The notes beneath the pieces were generated by a model. The model searched no databases and had not been told where the DNA came from. It saw only the letters and a list, made by a program, of their open reading frames with translations. Both the position numbers and the translations under genes were made by a program. A DNA stretch of 64,000 bases from Kiritimatiellia bacterium (GTDB lineage: Bacteria; Verrucomicrobiota; Kiritimatiellia; CAIVKH01): contig JAOSKE010000002.1 of assembly GCA_027493775.1 (NCBI GenBank), forward strand, positions 595,435 through 659,434. Direction: 5' to 3'. Shown in pieces: positions 1 through 9,801 of the stretch. Every line of letters begins with the position of its first letter. Positions within the stretch are counted from its first letter, which is position 1.

Positions 1-1
1 A

Positions 2-58
2 AAGGGCGGCGGTCCCGGACAAAACAACCCCACGCAGCCCGTTCCCAGCCCGGCCTGA
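2..58 (+). CDS. C-terminal tail of an unidentified protein (partial)
   Basis: The first bases read in frame as a Gly/Pro/Gln-rich tail ending at a TGA at 56-58. Such proline-rich tails are common at protein C-termini, but only 18 codons are visible and no family can be named. The alternative is that this is non-coding sequence upstream of rpsD. Confidence 0.3.
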   Translation, partial: KGGGPGQNNPTQPVPSPA

Positions 59-174
59 CGGATAATTTAGTGCACGTCGCGCTTGACGTGTCCCGCGCAG
101 ACTGGCATGTATTGCGACTTGTGCCTCAATAGGCAAGCCCGGCGCAGGGGCGCTGGAGGAAGGTTAATCGTTTC

Positions 175-777
175 ATGCCGATCGTTAAATCGAAAGTAAA
201 GTTGTCTCGTTCACTGGGAATCGCACTCGTGCCCAAAGCTGCAAAGGGCTTGGAGCGTCGTCCCGATCCGCCCGGCCAGCACGGCAAGCGCCGTCGCACG
301 GCGAAGAAGAGCGACTACGGACAACAGCTCCTTGAAAAGCAGCGCCTCCGCCACCAGTACTTCCTGGGCGAGCGCCAGCTTCGCAACTACGTCGCCCGCG
401 CCGTTGCCAAGACCGGCAACACCGCCGACCACTTGATCACCGCGCTTGAAACCCGCTTGGACACCATCGTCCTCCGCGCAGGTTTCGCCCGCACCATTTA
501 TCAGGCCCGCCAATTCGTCACACACGGCCACGTCCTCGTGAACAACAAGCGCGTGAACTTCCCCTCCGCCACCGTCAACGTTGGCGACAAAGTTTCACTG
601 CGCGAAAGCAGCCGCACGATGGACCCCGTCCAGCTCGCCATCGCGACCACGGAGATTCCTCCCTATGTCGTGCGCAACGATGCTGAATTCGAAGCGGAGC
701 TGACCCGCCTCCCGACCCGCGAAGAGATTCCAGTAATCTGCGAACTCTCGTCCGTCGTCGAGTTCTACGCGAAGTAA
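175..777 (+). CDS. rpsD: 30S ribosomal protein S4
   Basis: This is the primary 16S rRNA-binding protein that nucleates assembly of the small-subunit body. The 200-residue length is normal. The N-terminal region (about 1-90) has the basic S4 segment with RRPDPPGQHG and the S4 RNA-binding domain lies at about 91-155, with TRLDTIVLRAGFA and the ARQFVTHGHVLVNN signature. The start is supported by a purine-rich GGAGGAAGG sequence a short distance upstream of the ATG. No other ribosomal protein gene follows, so it stands alone or ends an operon entering from the left. The N-terminus lacks the CxxC zinc knuckle of some S4 proteins, so this is a C-minus form. Confidence 0.98.
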   Translation: MPIVKSKVKLSRSLGIALVPKAAKGLERRPDPPGQHGKRRRTAKKSDYGQQLLEKQRLRHQYFLGERQLRNYVARAVAKTGNTADHLITALETRLDTIVLRAGFARTIYQARQFVTHGHVLVNNKRVNFPSATVNVGDKVSLRESSRTMDPVQLAIATTEIPPYVVRNDAEFEAELTRLPTREEIPVICELSSVVEFYAK

Positions 778-796
778 TTCGCCGATAAACGATTAC

Positions 797-826
797 AAAC
801 AGGCCGCGCAACCGCGCGGCCTGTTT
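797..826 (+). terminator. Perfect 13-bp hairpin after rpsD
   Basis: The arms at 797-809 and 814-826 are perfectly complementary around a 4-base loop, 20 bases after the rpsD stop. No T-run follows, so by itself it is a weak intrinsic terminator. It may instead protect the 3' end or act together with the next hairpin. Confidence 0.45.
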
Positions 827-879
827 GCGTTAAGGAAGTTTAGCGCTCGGGCCAAAATCGGCCAATTTCGCAACCCACA

Positions 880-919
880 AAAAAACGGGCTGCGCACACA
901 CGCAGCCCGCTCTTTTTTT
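880..919. terminator. Bidirectional rho-independent terminator between rpsD and the aquaporin gene
   Basis: A 9-bp GC-rich stem (886-894 with 901-909) with a 6-base loop has an A-run on its left and a T-run on its right. It can therefore stop transcripts from both convergent genes. Confidence 0.8.
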
Positions 920-933
920 GAATATCAACTCGC

Positions 934-1569
934 TTACGGATCGTCGCGGTGTGTCGCCTTGAAGACCACCGCCGCAGCCACGCCGCCCGCAAGCTCTGCC
1001 AACAGGTAAATCCAAAGATTGGACCATGCGAACAACTTGATCCCGCTCAAGCCAATCGCCACCGCCGGATTAAACGCGCCGCCGGAAATGGACCCCACAC
1101 TGTATGCACCGACGAGAACAATGCAGCCAATCGCCCAACCATAAAATGAATTGCCTGCAGTTGCCTTCGACGTGGCAACATTCAACACCGTCCACGCCAA
1201 AGCGAAGGTGAACAGGAACTCAGCAACCAACGCCGGAGTCGTCGCGATTTCGCCTGGCGTCAACGCGGGACACCCCTTCAACCAGCATGCAGCAAAAGCG
1301 CCGACCAGACCACCCGCAGTCTGCGCGATCCAATACCCCGGCACCTCCGCGAGCGACAACCGACCACGCAAAAACGCGGCAAGAGACACTGCAGGGTTGT
1401 AGTGACCACCCGAAACATGGCCACCCGCATAAACCATCACAGCCAGGGCAATCCCGATTGCGATTGGAGCAAACAGCGCCGCCTCAGGCGAAGCGCCAAT
1501 CACCACCGCCCCAATCGTCAACACGAGAAAAAACGTGCCAATAAATTCCACCACCAACTTTTTCATCAA
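934..1569 (-). CDS. Aquaporin / MIP-family channel
   Basis: This is a membrane channel for water or small neutral solutes. The 211-residue chain has six hydrophobic segments and both half-helix signatures, HYNPAVS (about residues 57-63) and FNPAVA (about 166-171). The NPA boxes are both intact. The length and the FIGTFFLVL start resemble the bacterial AqpZ-like branch more than the longer glycerol facilitators, but the selectivity-filter residues were not aligned. The gene runs convergent to rpsD and shares its terminator. The start could be either of two adjacent ATG codons (MMKK). Confidence 0.93.
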   Translation of the reverse strand: MMKKLVVEFIGTFFLVLTIGAVVIGASPEAALFAPIAIGIALAVMVYAGGHVSGGHYNPAVSLAAFLRGRLSLAEVPGYWIAQTAGGLVGAFAACWLKGCPALTPGEIATTPALVAEFLFTFALAWTVLNVATSKATAGNSFYGWAIGCIVLVGAYSVGSISGGAFNPAVAIGLSGIKLFAWSNLWIYLLAELAGGVAAAVVFKATHRDDP

Positions 1570-1799
1570 CTCTCCTTAATTTCGTTTTACCGCGCGGAGC
1601 GTGTACAACTCGCCCCCTCTCGCGTCAATACCGAAGCACATCCAACATTCTCATGAACTATGCAGCGCTCAAATAATAGTATGCTCTCTATAGCAACAGT
1701 ATGCGCCACGCTCTATCGCGATGCGCTACGTATCCGCCATCGCGTTGGCGAAGGCAGATGCACATTTTCCCCTTGAGCAACATCACAGCAACGCTCAGC

Positions 1800-2267
1800 A
1801 TGGATAACGCCATGAAGGTGACCAGTTCAGCATTCGGCGAGGGCGAGAAGATTCCTGCGCGACACACGTGCAAGGGTGAAAACATTTCGCCGCCGTTGCA
1901 GTGGCGCGATGTGCCGGTGGGGACAGAATGTTTCGCTTTGTTGGTCACCGACCCCGATGCGCCAGGTGGAGAGTTTCTGCACTGGTTGATGATCAATATC
2001 CCGCTGACATGCAAGACGCTTGCAATGGGTGTTCCAAACAATTTCAAACTCGCGAACGGCGCAGTTCAGGGCATCAACAGTTTCGGACGCGCGGGGTATG
2101 GCGGGCCGTGCCCACCACCGGGTGAAAAACATCGCTACTTTTTCACCGTCTATGCGCTAAGCGCATTCCTTGACCCGCGCAAAGTCCGAACGGCGGCCGA
2201 TCTGAAGCGCGAGATGGACGGCAAGGTCGTCATCAGCGCCGCTCTCATGGGATTCGCACAGCGATGA
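1800..2267 (+). CDS. YbhB/YbcL-family phosphatidylethanolamine-binding-like protein
   Basis: This is a member of the PEBP (Raf-kinase-inhibitor-like) family. Bacterial members are small globular proteins whose physiological role is poorly defined. The core motifs are present: SPPLQW, the ligand-pocket DPDAPGG followed by HW, and the closing GYGGPCPPPG with KHRY. The family normally begins close to the MKVTSSAF segment, so the start is put at 1800, with 1812 nearly as good. In-frame ATGs at 1701 and 1758 would add residues that do not look like a signal peptide. The stop overlaps the start of the GH31 gene by ATGA, suggesting translational coupling. Confidence 0.85.
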   Translation: MDNAMKVTSSAFGEGEKIPARHTCKGENISPPLQWRDVPVGTECFALLVTDPDAPGGEFLHWLMINIPLTCKTLAMGVPNNFKLANGAVQGINSFGRAGYGGPCPPPGEKHRYFFTVYALSAFLDPRKVRTAADLKREMDGKVVISAALMGFAQR

Positions 2268-4868
2268 GGCGTAGTCTTTCGGCGTTCTCCATTGGATTCC
2301 TAGGAGCTTTTTTAATCGGTTGTGACGTGCCCCCGCCAGCGGGGCTGAATAAACCTGACCCGTCTGTCTCGGCGCCAGTTCGGACGGAACAACCAACAAC
2401 AGTCGCTCAACCACACGTCGTGCGCGCGACCGCAGGGCAACCGCAACACACCTATCCACTACCGGGCGACACCAACAACGTCGGCAATTTGTACGAAACG
2501 GAAATGGGCAGTCGCTTAACCATTTCCATCGAAGGTGATCGGGCAATCCTTCTTCTTAACCTAGAAGCCCGGCGAGGCGCTCTGGGGGTTTGGACAACGA
2601 TTCGACTCTTTCGATCTACGCGGACAGTCGTTCGAAATTTGGGCCGAGGATGGGTGGAATCGCACCGACACTTCGTACTTCGCAATTCCGTGGTTTGTGA
2701 GTTCGTCCGGCTACGGGTTGTTCGTTAACTCGACGGGACGATTGAAGGTGGATGCCGGCGCAACAAATCCAAACGTGCTGCGAATCGAGATTCCCGAAGC
2801 GGGCGCGGAAGTTTGGGGTTTTATCGGCGCGCCGCGTGATGTCGTTGCGGCGTACACAAAGCTCGTCGGCCGCCCCCACCCCGCGCCGGACTGGACCTTC
2901 CAACCGTGGCTCTCGCGCAATTCCTACCTCGGAGCATACGAGATCAATCGCGTCATTTCTCTGATGGAAACGAACGGGCTGAAGGCGGGCGCGGTTGTTC
3001 TGGAAGCGTGGGAGCAACAGCTTCACAACTTTCGTTTTGAAACCCGTCGCTTTCCAAATCCAGCAGCATGGATTAGCGATCTGCGCGAACGCGGCTATCA
3101 CGTGATTTGCTGGACCACCTCCAGCATCTGGCCGAGCGGCAGCACGTACGACGCAGCAAAAGAGCGCGGATTCCTCGCACTCAATGAGGATGGATCGGAG
3201 CACGTGACGCGCTGGCTGGAGAATGGACGCGAGATCAACTTCAGCATCCCAGAGGCGCGCGAATTCTGGCGTAACCTGCAACTACCGCTCATCGAGATGG
3301 GTGTCGCGGGCTTCAAAACCGACGGTGGCGAACACATGCCCGACCCCTGGCTCCACAATGTTCAACCTTACTACTATCAACACGCAACGCTCGATGCCTT
3401 TGCAAAAGCGGGGCGCGAGGGGATTGCATTTGCGCGTTCAGGCAATCCGCTTGTTGCGGGAAACAGCGCGTTTTGGGGCGGCGATCAGGAAGCCGAATGG
3501 CGAAATCTTGCCGTCGTCGTACGCGGCGGTCTGTCGGCCGCGCTGTCGGGCCTCTTCTACTGGAGTCACGATGTAGGCGGCTACTCCGGGACGCCGTCAA
3601 AAGAGTTGTATCTGCGCTGGCTACAAATTGGCGCGTTTAGTCCCATGATGCAACTGCACGGCGTCACTGCTCGCGAGCCGTGGACGTTCGACGATGAAAC
3701 CCTGCGCATCGCGCGCGGCTACTTCAAGGTGCGCGAGAAACTTCAACCGTTCCTTCTCGAACTCGCGCGCGAGGCGCGTGAGCAAGGGTATCCGATGTGG
3801 CGGCCGCTCGTGTGGTCATTTCCAGACGACAAGGCAACGCAGCGAATCGGCGATCAATTTATGCTCGGCGACGACCTCTTAATCGCGCCAATCCTCGACG
3901 AAAAAAACGAACGATCTGTTTATCTGCCCGCCGGCGATTGGATGGACCTGTGGAGCGGAGAAACACTGACCGGCCCGAACCGATTCAAGGCAACGACTGA
4001 ATTGGCAACGATCCCGGTCTATGCGCGCGCCGTAACTGCGGACAAATGGAAATCGCTTTTCGCCGATGTTCCCCTCGCCTCGCGACGTCCACTCTACCTC
4101 TCGCCTGCAGGCGACAAAAACGAGCGCGGAATTGTTCCGGCGCAACGCTACATTCGCGGTGTGGTTCGCGAAAAATTATTTTATGCGCTCCACAACAATA
4201 CTGACGAGCCAGTCAACGGCGAGGCGGTTCCCGTGCTCCCTCCGGGTTTCACGGCACACGTCGCAAGCCTTTCGTTCTCAGCGCCAGCGCATGGCGTCGC
4301 GCAAATCGAGTTTTGGGTAACACCTCCAGCGCTTGCGCCCGGCAGTTACGAAATGACGGTCCGCGTACGGGCCGGAAATCGCGCCGCGCTCGCGCCGCCG
4401 GTTACCATAGTTAAGCCCCTCGCATGGAAAGCGCTCGGCCTGTTCAAAGGCGGTGTCGGCTCGCATCAGCCACTCGACGGACAAACGCCAAGCCTTGAAA
4501 TGCGCTACACCGACCGAGACGGAAAACACGTTCAATGGCGCGACGTACCACTTCACGCGATGCAGGGCGACGGCGCGATTGCGCTGGATAAGATCGTCGG
4601 CAACGAGGGCGATTCAACCTGCTACGCCTATGCGCAGATCGAAAGCGAAGCTCCGAAGAGCGTGCGCCTGCACCTCGGTTCAGGCGATAGCATGGCAGTG
4701 TGGGTAAATGGCGCGAAGATTTTCGAACGCATCGCGCACCGAAATCCGGAACGGGACGAGGATCAAGTGGATGTTTTTCTGAAACGCGGCCAAAACGATC
4801 TGCTCATCCGCGTAAGCCGCGACCTCGCACAAAACACCCTGTACGCACGAATCTCGAAAACGGAATAG
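2264..4868 (+). CDS. GH31 family glycosidase lipoprotein (alpha-glucosidase/alpha-xylosidase type), frameshifted
   Basis: This is a retaining alpha-glycosidase, probably exported to the periplasm or outer membrane. The N-terminus is a lipoprotein signal with lipobox FLIGC. About 75 low-complexity residues follow, then the GH31 core from GFGQRFD. The probable nucleophile is the Asp in KTDGGE (about residue 353), and the probable acid/base is the Asp in WGGDQEAEW (about 407). A beta-sandwich tail ends with a VWVNG element. One extra C in the CCC run near 2568-2570 breaks the frame. Removing it joins both halves into 867 codons. The N-terminal domain before the core is unusually short for GH31. 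The downstream sugar ABC permeases suggest it trims imported oligosaccharides. The exact substrate cannot be read from sequence alone. Confidence 0.88.
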
Positions 4869-5080
4869 TTCTTTTCAGATCAAGGCCCACTTTCCATCCA
4901 GTGCGTGGGCGCCAACGACCCCGCCGGGCAAAAAAATAACTGCACAGGTGTTTTCGACCAGAACCATCGGGGCGAGGATGTCGCGCCTCCAAGTTTTTGC
5001 TTCATTCGGGAAAAGTCCCGCGCGGACGATGTGCAATTAATCGTTGTTTCAACACGATCACTCCGACACACTGAACCTTC
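4869..5080. other. Intergenic gap with a protein-like reading on the minus strand
   Basis: This 212-base gap lies between the GH31 gene and the transporter. On the minus strand, 5036 to 4875 is open for 53 codons from a TTG and ends with a hydrophobic, protein-like stretch (NTCAVIFLPGGVVGAHALDG). There is no convincing ribosome-binding site. It could be a gene remnant, a dispersed repeat or chance in GC-rich DNA. Confidence 0.2.
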
Positions 5081-7702
5081 ATGTCAGGTTGGCTCAAAGG
5101 CGGGTTTTGGGGTGCGATTTTGCTTACAGCGCTGTGGCTGTTGGCGCCGCAACGCACAATCAAGCTGGAAGATGGCGCGGTCGAGATTCGCTACGTGGGG
5201 CGCGGGGGGCCGATTCAGGGGGCGATGGAAGATGCCGTTCGCGAATTCGAACGGTTGAGCCGCGAGCGACACGCCATTGACCCAGCGTACCCGATCTATC
5301 GCGTCATTTCAGGACAGGACGGAACGCAGAGTCAAACCGAAGACCCGACTCGCTTCATCGTCAGCCTCGCAGGAGGAATGCCGCCGGACGTGATTGATTT
5401 CGACCGTTTCGCAATCAGCGAATGGGCATCGCGTGGGGCATTCACGCCACTGGATGACCGCGTACAACGCGACGCGGAGGCGTGGGCTGCATGGCAGCAT
5501 GACACGAACGCGCTGCCGCCATGGCCCGGCGCAACAGAGGAAGCGCCGCGCGCAGAGGGCGGACAGACCCAGGCCGCTATTACGCCGATCCTTCAGGAGA
5601 ACTTCTATCCCGGCACGTGGAACGAGGCGGTCTATCGCAACCCCGCAACGGATGTCTCGGGGCTGTACGGCATTCCATCCGACACAGACAACCGCGTCCT
5701 GCTCTACAACAAAGACATTCTGATTCGCAACGGCTACACCAATGCATTGGGCCAAGCGCAGCCACCGAGGACGTGGGAAGAGCTGGAGGAAATGGCGCTC
5801 AAGATGACGGAGCGCGATGACAAAGGGCGCATCAAAACGATCGGTTTCATCCCGAACTACGGCAATTCGTGGCTCTACATGTATGGCTGGCAGGCGGGCG
5901 GCGAGTTTCTGAGCAAGGATGGTCGCCGCATCACACTAAACGATCCGCCCATCGTTGAGGCGCTGTCGTTCATGACAGATATTTACAAAAAGCTCGGCGG
6001 CGCAAATGACGTGTATGCGTTTCAGTCCACGTTCCAAGGGGGCGATCTGGACCCGTTCGTCCTCGGCAAGGTCGCGATGAAGATTGATGGCGTCTGGGTA
6101 ATGTCCTCCCTCGCGTTTTACGGACGCGATCTGAACATCGGCGCGGCCGCAGCGCCAATGCCAAAGCGCGAGTTGGATAAAGGGCGCGAACCCATCTCGT
6201 GGCTCGCGGGCTGGGCGTATGCGATTCCATCCACGGCGCGCGAAAAAGAGGGGGCGTGGGAGCTGATTCGCTTCCTCACGAGCCAACGCGCGATGGAAAT
6301 TATGCGCGCGGCGGAAAACTTTACGGCCATGAGCCAGGGCCGCCCCTACCTGCCGCGTCAGTATCCACAGCGTGCGCAAAATGAGTGGGTCTTCAAAAAA
6401 TATGTAGAGGACAATCCCGCGCTAGAACCGAAATTCAAAGAGGCGATGCGGGTCTATAACGACCTGCTCGACAACTCGCGCTTCCGACCGGTCACTCCCG
6501 TGGGCCAGAAGTTGTGGAACTGTCAGATTTGGGCGATGGAGGACGCGATCTTTGGCAAAAAAACGCCGCAGGACGCGCTCGACTACTACACCGGAATTGC
6601 GCAACGGGACTTGGACGCCGTGCTTGATCCACCGGCAGGGGTGACGATCACAAGCTGGACGTGGTTCTTCTGGCTCTACGGTGGATTAATCGCGCTGATC
6701 GTTTTTCTAGTCTATCGCCATGAGACGCGATCCGTCACCGCGCCGAAGCCAAAATCTCGCTTCTCGCTCGCGGGGATTTTCACCGGCGAAAAAGCAGATG
6801 CAATAGCGATGAGCGGGAGCAAGGGGAGCTATTTTCGTTCACAGTGGCGCGATGGTATTTTGTGCGCACTCCCGTGGATTCTGGGTTTCATCGTCTTCAC
6901 CGGCGGCCCCCTGCTCTTCTCCATCGTCATCAGCTTCTGCCAGTTCGATGTGCTGAACCCCGCCGTCTTCACCGGCCTAAAGAATTACGCCTTTATGATG
7001 CACGGCGACGAGCTGTTCTGGAAGTCGCTTTACAACACGCTCTTCATGGTCATCGGCATCCCACTCGGAATGGGCGTTGGCCTTGGCCTCGCGCTGTTGC
7101 TCAATGTGAAGGTGCGCGGAATCGCAGTCTGGCGGACGCTGTTTTATCTGCCCAGCATCGTGCCCGCCGTCGCATCGAGCATCCTCTGGATTTGGATATT
7201 CAATCCGCAAAGCGGAATGATCAACGCCATGCTCGGCGCAATCGGCATCGCCGGACCCAACTGGCTGCAGGACGAGAACACGAGCAAGTGGGCGCTGATT
7301 TTGATGGGGCTTTGGGGCGCGGGCGGTGGAATGATCATCTGGCTCGCCGGACTCAAGGGCATCAGCGAGAGTTATTACGAAGCTGCCGCGCTTGATGGCG
7401 CGAACACGTGGCAGCAATTCAAATACGTCACCATCCCAATGATGACGCCTTACATTTTCTTCAACCTTGTAATGGGACTGATCGGCACATTCCAAATCTT
7501 CACACAGGCGTTCATTATGACGCAGGGAGGGCCAGTCAACTCGACGCTCTTCTTCGCGTATCACCTCTTCAACAACGCCTTCCGATACTTACAGATGGGC
7601 TACGCCGCAGCGATGGCGTGGTTCCTATTCTTAATCGTCGTTCTACTCACCGCGTTTCAGATGAAAACGTCGAAGCGCTGGGTGCATTACGAAGAGGACT
7701 GA
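5081..7702 (+). CDS. Fused extracellular solute-binding protein and sugar ABC permease (MalF-like)
   Basis: One 873-residue chain combines two parts of a sugar importer that are usually separate. An N-terminal membrane anchor (about 7-24) leads to a periplasmic family-1-type solute-binding domain (about 45-515), with typical features such as PDVIDFD, YGIPSDTDNRVLLYNKD and GWAYAIPS. A second membrane segment (about 525-545) follows. The permease domain starts near 585 and has six or so hydrophobic segments plus the EAA loop EAAALDGANTWQQFK (about 767), which docks on the ATPase. No cleavable signal peptide is needed, since the binding domain is tethered. Six bases separate it from the second permease. 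The ATPase subunit is not in the window and may be a shared MsmK/MalK-type protein. Confidence 0.9.
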   Translation: MSGWLKGGFWGAILLTALWLLAPQRTIKLEDGAVEIRYVGRGGPIQGAMEDAVREFERLSRERHAIDPAYPIYRVISGQDGTQSQTEDPTRFIVSLAGGMPPDVIDFDRFAISEWASRGAFTPLDDRVQRDAEAWAAWQHDTNALPPWPGATEEAPRAEGGQTQAAITPILQENFYPGTWNEAVYRNPATDVSGLYGIPSDTDNRVLLYNKDILIRNGYTNALGQAQPPRTWEELEEMALKMTERDDKGRIKTIGFIPNYGNSWLYMYGWQAGGEFLSKDGRRITLNDPPIVEALSFMTDIYKKLGGANDVYAFQSTFQGGDLDPFVLGKVAMKIDGVWVMSSLAFYGRDLNIGAAAAPMPKRELDKGREPISWLAGWAYAIPSTAREKEGAWELIRFLTSQRAMEIMRAAENFTAMSQGRPYLPRQYPQRAQNEWVFKKYVEDNPALEPKFKEAMRVYNDLLDNSRFRPVTPVGQKLWNCQIWAMEDAIFGKKTPQDALDYYTGIAQRDLDAVLDPPAGVTITSWTWFFWLYGGLIALIVFLVYRHETRSVTAPKPKSRFSLAGIFTGEKADAIAMSGSKGSYFRSQWRDGILCALPWILGFIVFTGGPLLFSIVISFCQFDVLNPAVFTGLKNYAFMMHGDELFWKSLYNTLFMVIGIPLGMGVGLGLALLLNVKVRGIAVWRTLFYLPSIVPAVASSILWIWIFNPQSGMINAMLGAIGIAGPNWLQDENTSKWALILMGLWGAGGGMIIWLAGLKGISESYYEAAALDGANTWQQFKYVTIPMMTPYIFFNLVMGLIGTFQIFTQAFIMTQGGPVNSTLFFAYHLFNNAFRYLQMGYAAAMAWFLFLIVVLLTAFQMKTSKRWVHYEED

Positions 7703-7708
7703 TTTCCC

Positions 7709-9418
7709 ATGGCGGCCACAAAACAGCAACAAGGCAAAGACGGCGGAAAAGAGGCGCGCGAGGCGCGCCGCCTCCACGCAATCGCTCGCGTCTTGATAAT
7801 CTACGGACTCTTGCTGGGCGGCGCAGTCCTCTTCTCTCTACCCTTCGTCTGGATGATCGGAACGAGCTTCAAGGTGGATCGCGAAATGTTTGGCGAAAAG
7901 ATCACCTTCTGGCCGATGAGCCCCCTCCCCGTCCGCTCCTCGCCCTATCTCGACGCGCGTTATTTTGACAAGCAAGACAGCGATCTTTTCGACGCCGTTG
8001 AGCCGACTTTACGCGAGGCGCTTGCGGAACACAGGGACCTGCTCCCAACAGACTTACAAGACACCGAAGATGCCGCGTCCATCCTGGCGCCCGGTCTCTA
8101 TCAACGGCTGCGCGAAACATTGCCGAACGACAGATGGAAGCTGACGGGCGAAGCGTTGACGACAGAGATTGCCGATCGCGTGACGCCGGAACTTATTGAT
8201 GAAGCCATCCGAAAAGTTTATCGCCATCTCAGCTTCGCCGGTGTGCGTGTGCGCAGTCTCGACCTCCAAGAGGTGGACCTGACCGAAGGTCATCCGATTT
8301 CCTCCTTCTGGCAAATCGAAGGCGCGGAGCTGGTGGACGGTCACGAAGGCGCAACCGCGCTCGCTGATCTCATATATCATTTCGACAAAAAAAAGGGCGG
8401 AGAAGTGCGTCTCACCCGCACACTCAACCTTCCCTTCCCCGTTGATCGCCTGCAACGCATCCAACTCTTTATGCGGCCAGATGATTCGTGGCACCCGATC
8501 GATTTTTACGTCGAAAAACAGGGACACGTCTTCAAGGGACGGCGTCCCGAATATATGGGCAACTTCCAGTGGACGATGATTGCGCTGCAAGACTACGGGC
8601 CGGATGACGAGTCCACAAAAATACGACTTTGGATTCCCTTGATGCAGCAAAAAGAACTCACCTCCGACATCACGGCGGACAACCAGGTAAAGGTGACTAT
8701 GGTCCTGCGCCAGAATGATCGCATCGGCGCATGGTGGGCGAAGATTCAGCGGAACTATCGCGGAGCATTGGACTACATCCCATTCTGGCGCTATGCCGCG
8801 ACCAGCGCCTTTCTTGTAATCCTCAACATCGTCGGCTACCCTTTTTCTCCTGCTCGCTCGTCGCCTTCGCCTTCGCGCGATTGGAATGGCCCGGACGCAA
8901 CCTCAGCTTCGGTCTGATGATGGCAACGATGATGATTCCCGGCCAGGTGACGATGATCCCCTACTTCCTCATCATCAAATGGCTCGGCTGGTACAACACC
9001 CTCACCCCGCTCTGGGTGATGAGCCTCACAGGAAATGCATTTAACATTTTCCTGCTGCGCCAATTTATGAAGGGCATTCCGCGCGACCTTGAAGACGCGG
9101 CACGCATTGACGGCTGCAACTCGTGGCAAGTCTATCAGCACGTCATGCTTCCGCTCATCAAACCCACGCTCGCCTGCATCGCCATCTTCACTTTTATGGG
9201 CGTTTGGAACGATTTTATGGGGCCACTGATTTATCTCAGCGACCAACGCCTCTACCCCCTCTCTCTCGGCCTCTACGCCTTCAATGTTCAGGCTGGCGGC
9301 AGCTTCCGGAATGATGATGGCCGGTTCACTTCTCATGACCCTTCCCATCGTCATCATCTTCTTCTTCGCGCAGAAGTACTTCATCCAAGGCGTGACGCTG
9401 ACAGGAATGAAGGGCTAA
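7709..9418 (+). CDS. Sugar ABC permease (MalG-like) with a ~300-residue periplasmic insertion, frameshifted twice
   Basis: This is the second membrane subunit of the importer. TM1 lies at about residues 27-50 (VLIIYGLLLGGAVLFSLPFV). Some 300 mostly polar residues follow with no hydrophobic segment, and TM2 begins near 360. The usual permease core then follows, with the EAA loop EDAARIDGCNSWQVY. Typical MalG-like permeases have only a short loop at this point. Two errors break the frame: one base is missing in the C3T5 run at 8839-8846, and one is extra in TTCCGG at 9304-9309. Corrected, the gene is 569 codons ending in FIQGVTLTGMKG at 9416-9418. The large loop probably contacts the tethered binding domain of the partner, which is inference. 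Confidence 0.85.
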
Positions 9419-9801
9419 TCGCAAAACTTCCAAGGGTTGGAAGTCGTTCGCGAACAAAGTTCCAAGCCTTGGAAGTTTTGGGGGTGAGTGGGTGGAAATA
9501 CCGTCAACGCCAAACTCTTAACCTCGCCACTGTAGCCGCCCGCGTTGAGGGCGGTGGATGAACCAATCCCCTCGCGAATTTATTAAAACCTCCAAGGGTG
9601 GGGCCGGACTGCCAGGCCGGCCTAAACCTTTTCGACAAACTCACACGCACCATAATTGGAATCTTCCCTCCGATTCCGAACCCCACACCTTGAGCGGCGC
9701 GCCCTACTTCACAGAATCCAGTCGTGAACAAAACGCCTAATCCCCTTCCGCGTGTTTCCGCGTTTTCTGTGGTTAAAATCGCTTTACGCGATGCGCGGAG
9801 G
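9419..9801. other. Gene-free stretch after the transporter operon
   Basis: Apart from the paired repeat at 9423-9479, I see no supported gene. A partial repeat-like sequence near 9590 is followed by a GGCCGG-rich palindrome at about 9601-9620. The region separates the plus-strand transporter genes from the minus-strand yjbQ. Confidence 0.6.
9423..9479. repeat. Paired TTCCAANNNTTGGAA palindromic repeat
   Basis: Two copies of a 15-base palindrome (9428-9442 and 9460-9474) start 32 bases apart. The outer 13-base arms at 9423-9435 and 9467-9479 are perfect inverted repeats, so the RNA could fold as one large hairpin or two small ones. It begins five bases after the permease stop, suggesting a role in termination or mRNA 3'-end protection. 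The same arrangement with the same spacing recurs at 49024-49070. Confidence 0.7.

Noticed and set aside
83-114. Possible rpsD promoter with TTGACG at 83-88
   Set aside because: At 17-base spacing the -10 hexamer is CATGTA, a poor match; better hexamers need 19-20 bases. Too weak to list.
211-531. Long minus-strand ORF opposite rpsD
   Set aside because: It is a shadow of a certain gene in GC-rich DNA. The protein sequence is low-complexity and family-less.
9423-9479. CRISPR array
   Set aside because: Only two short palindromes are present, without uniform spacers or cas genes.
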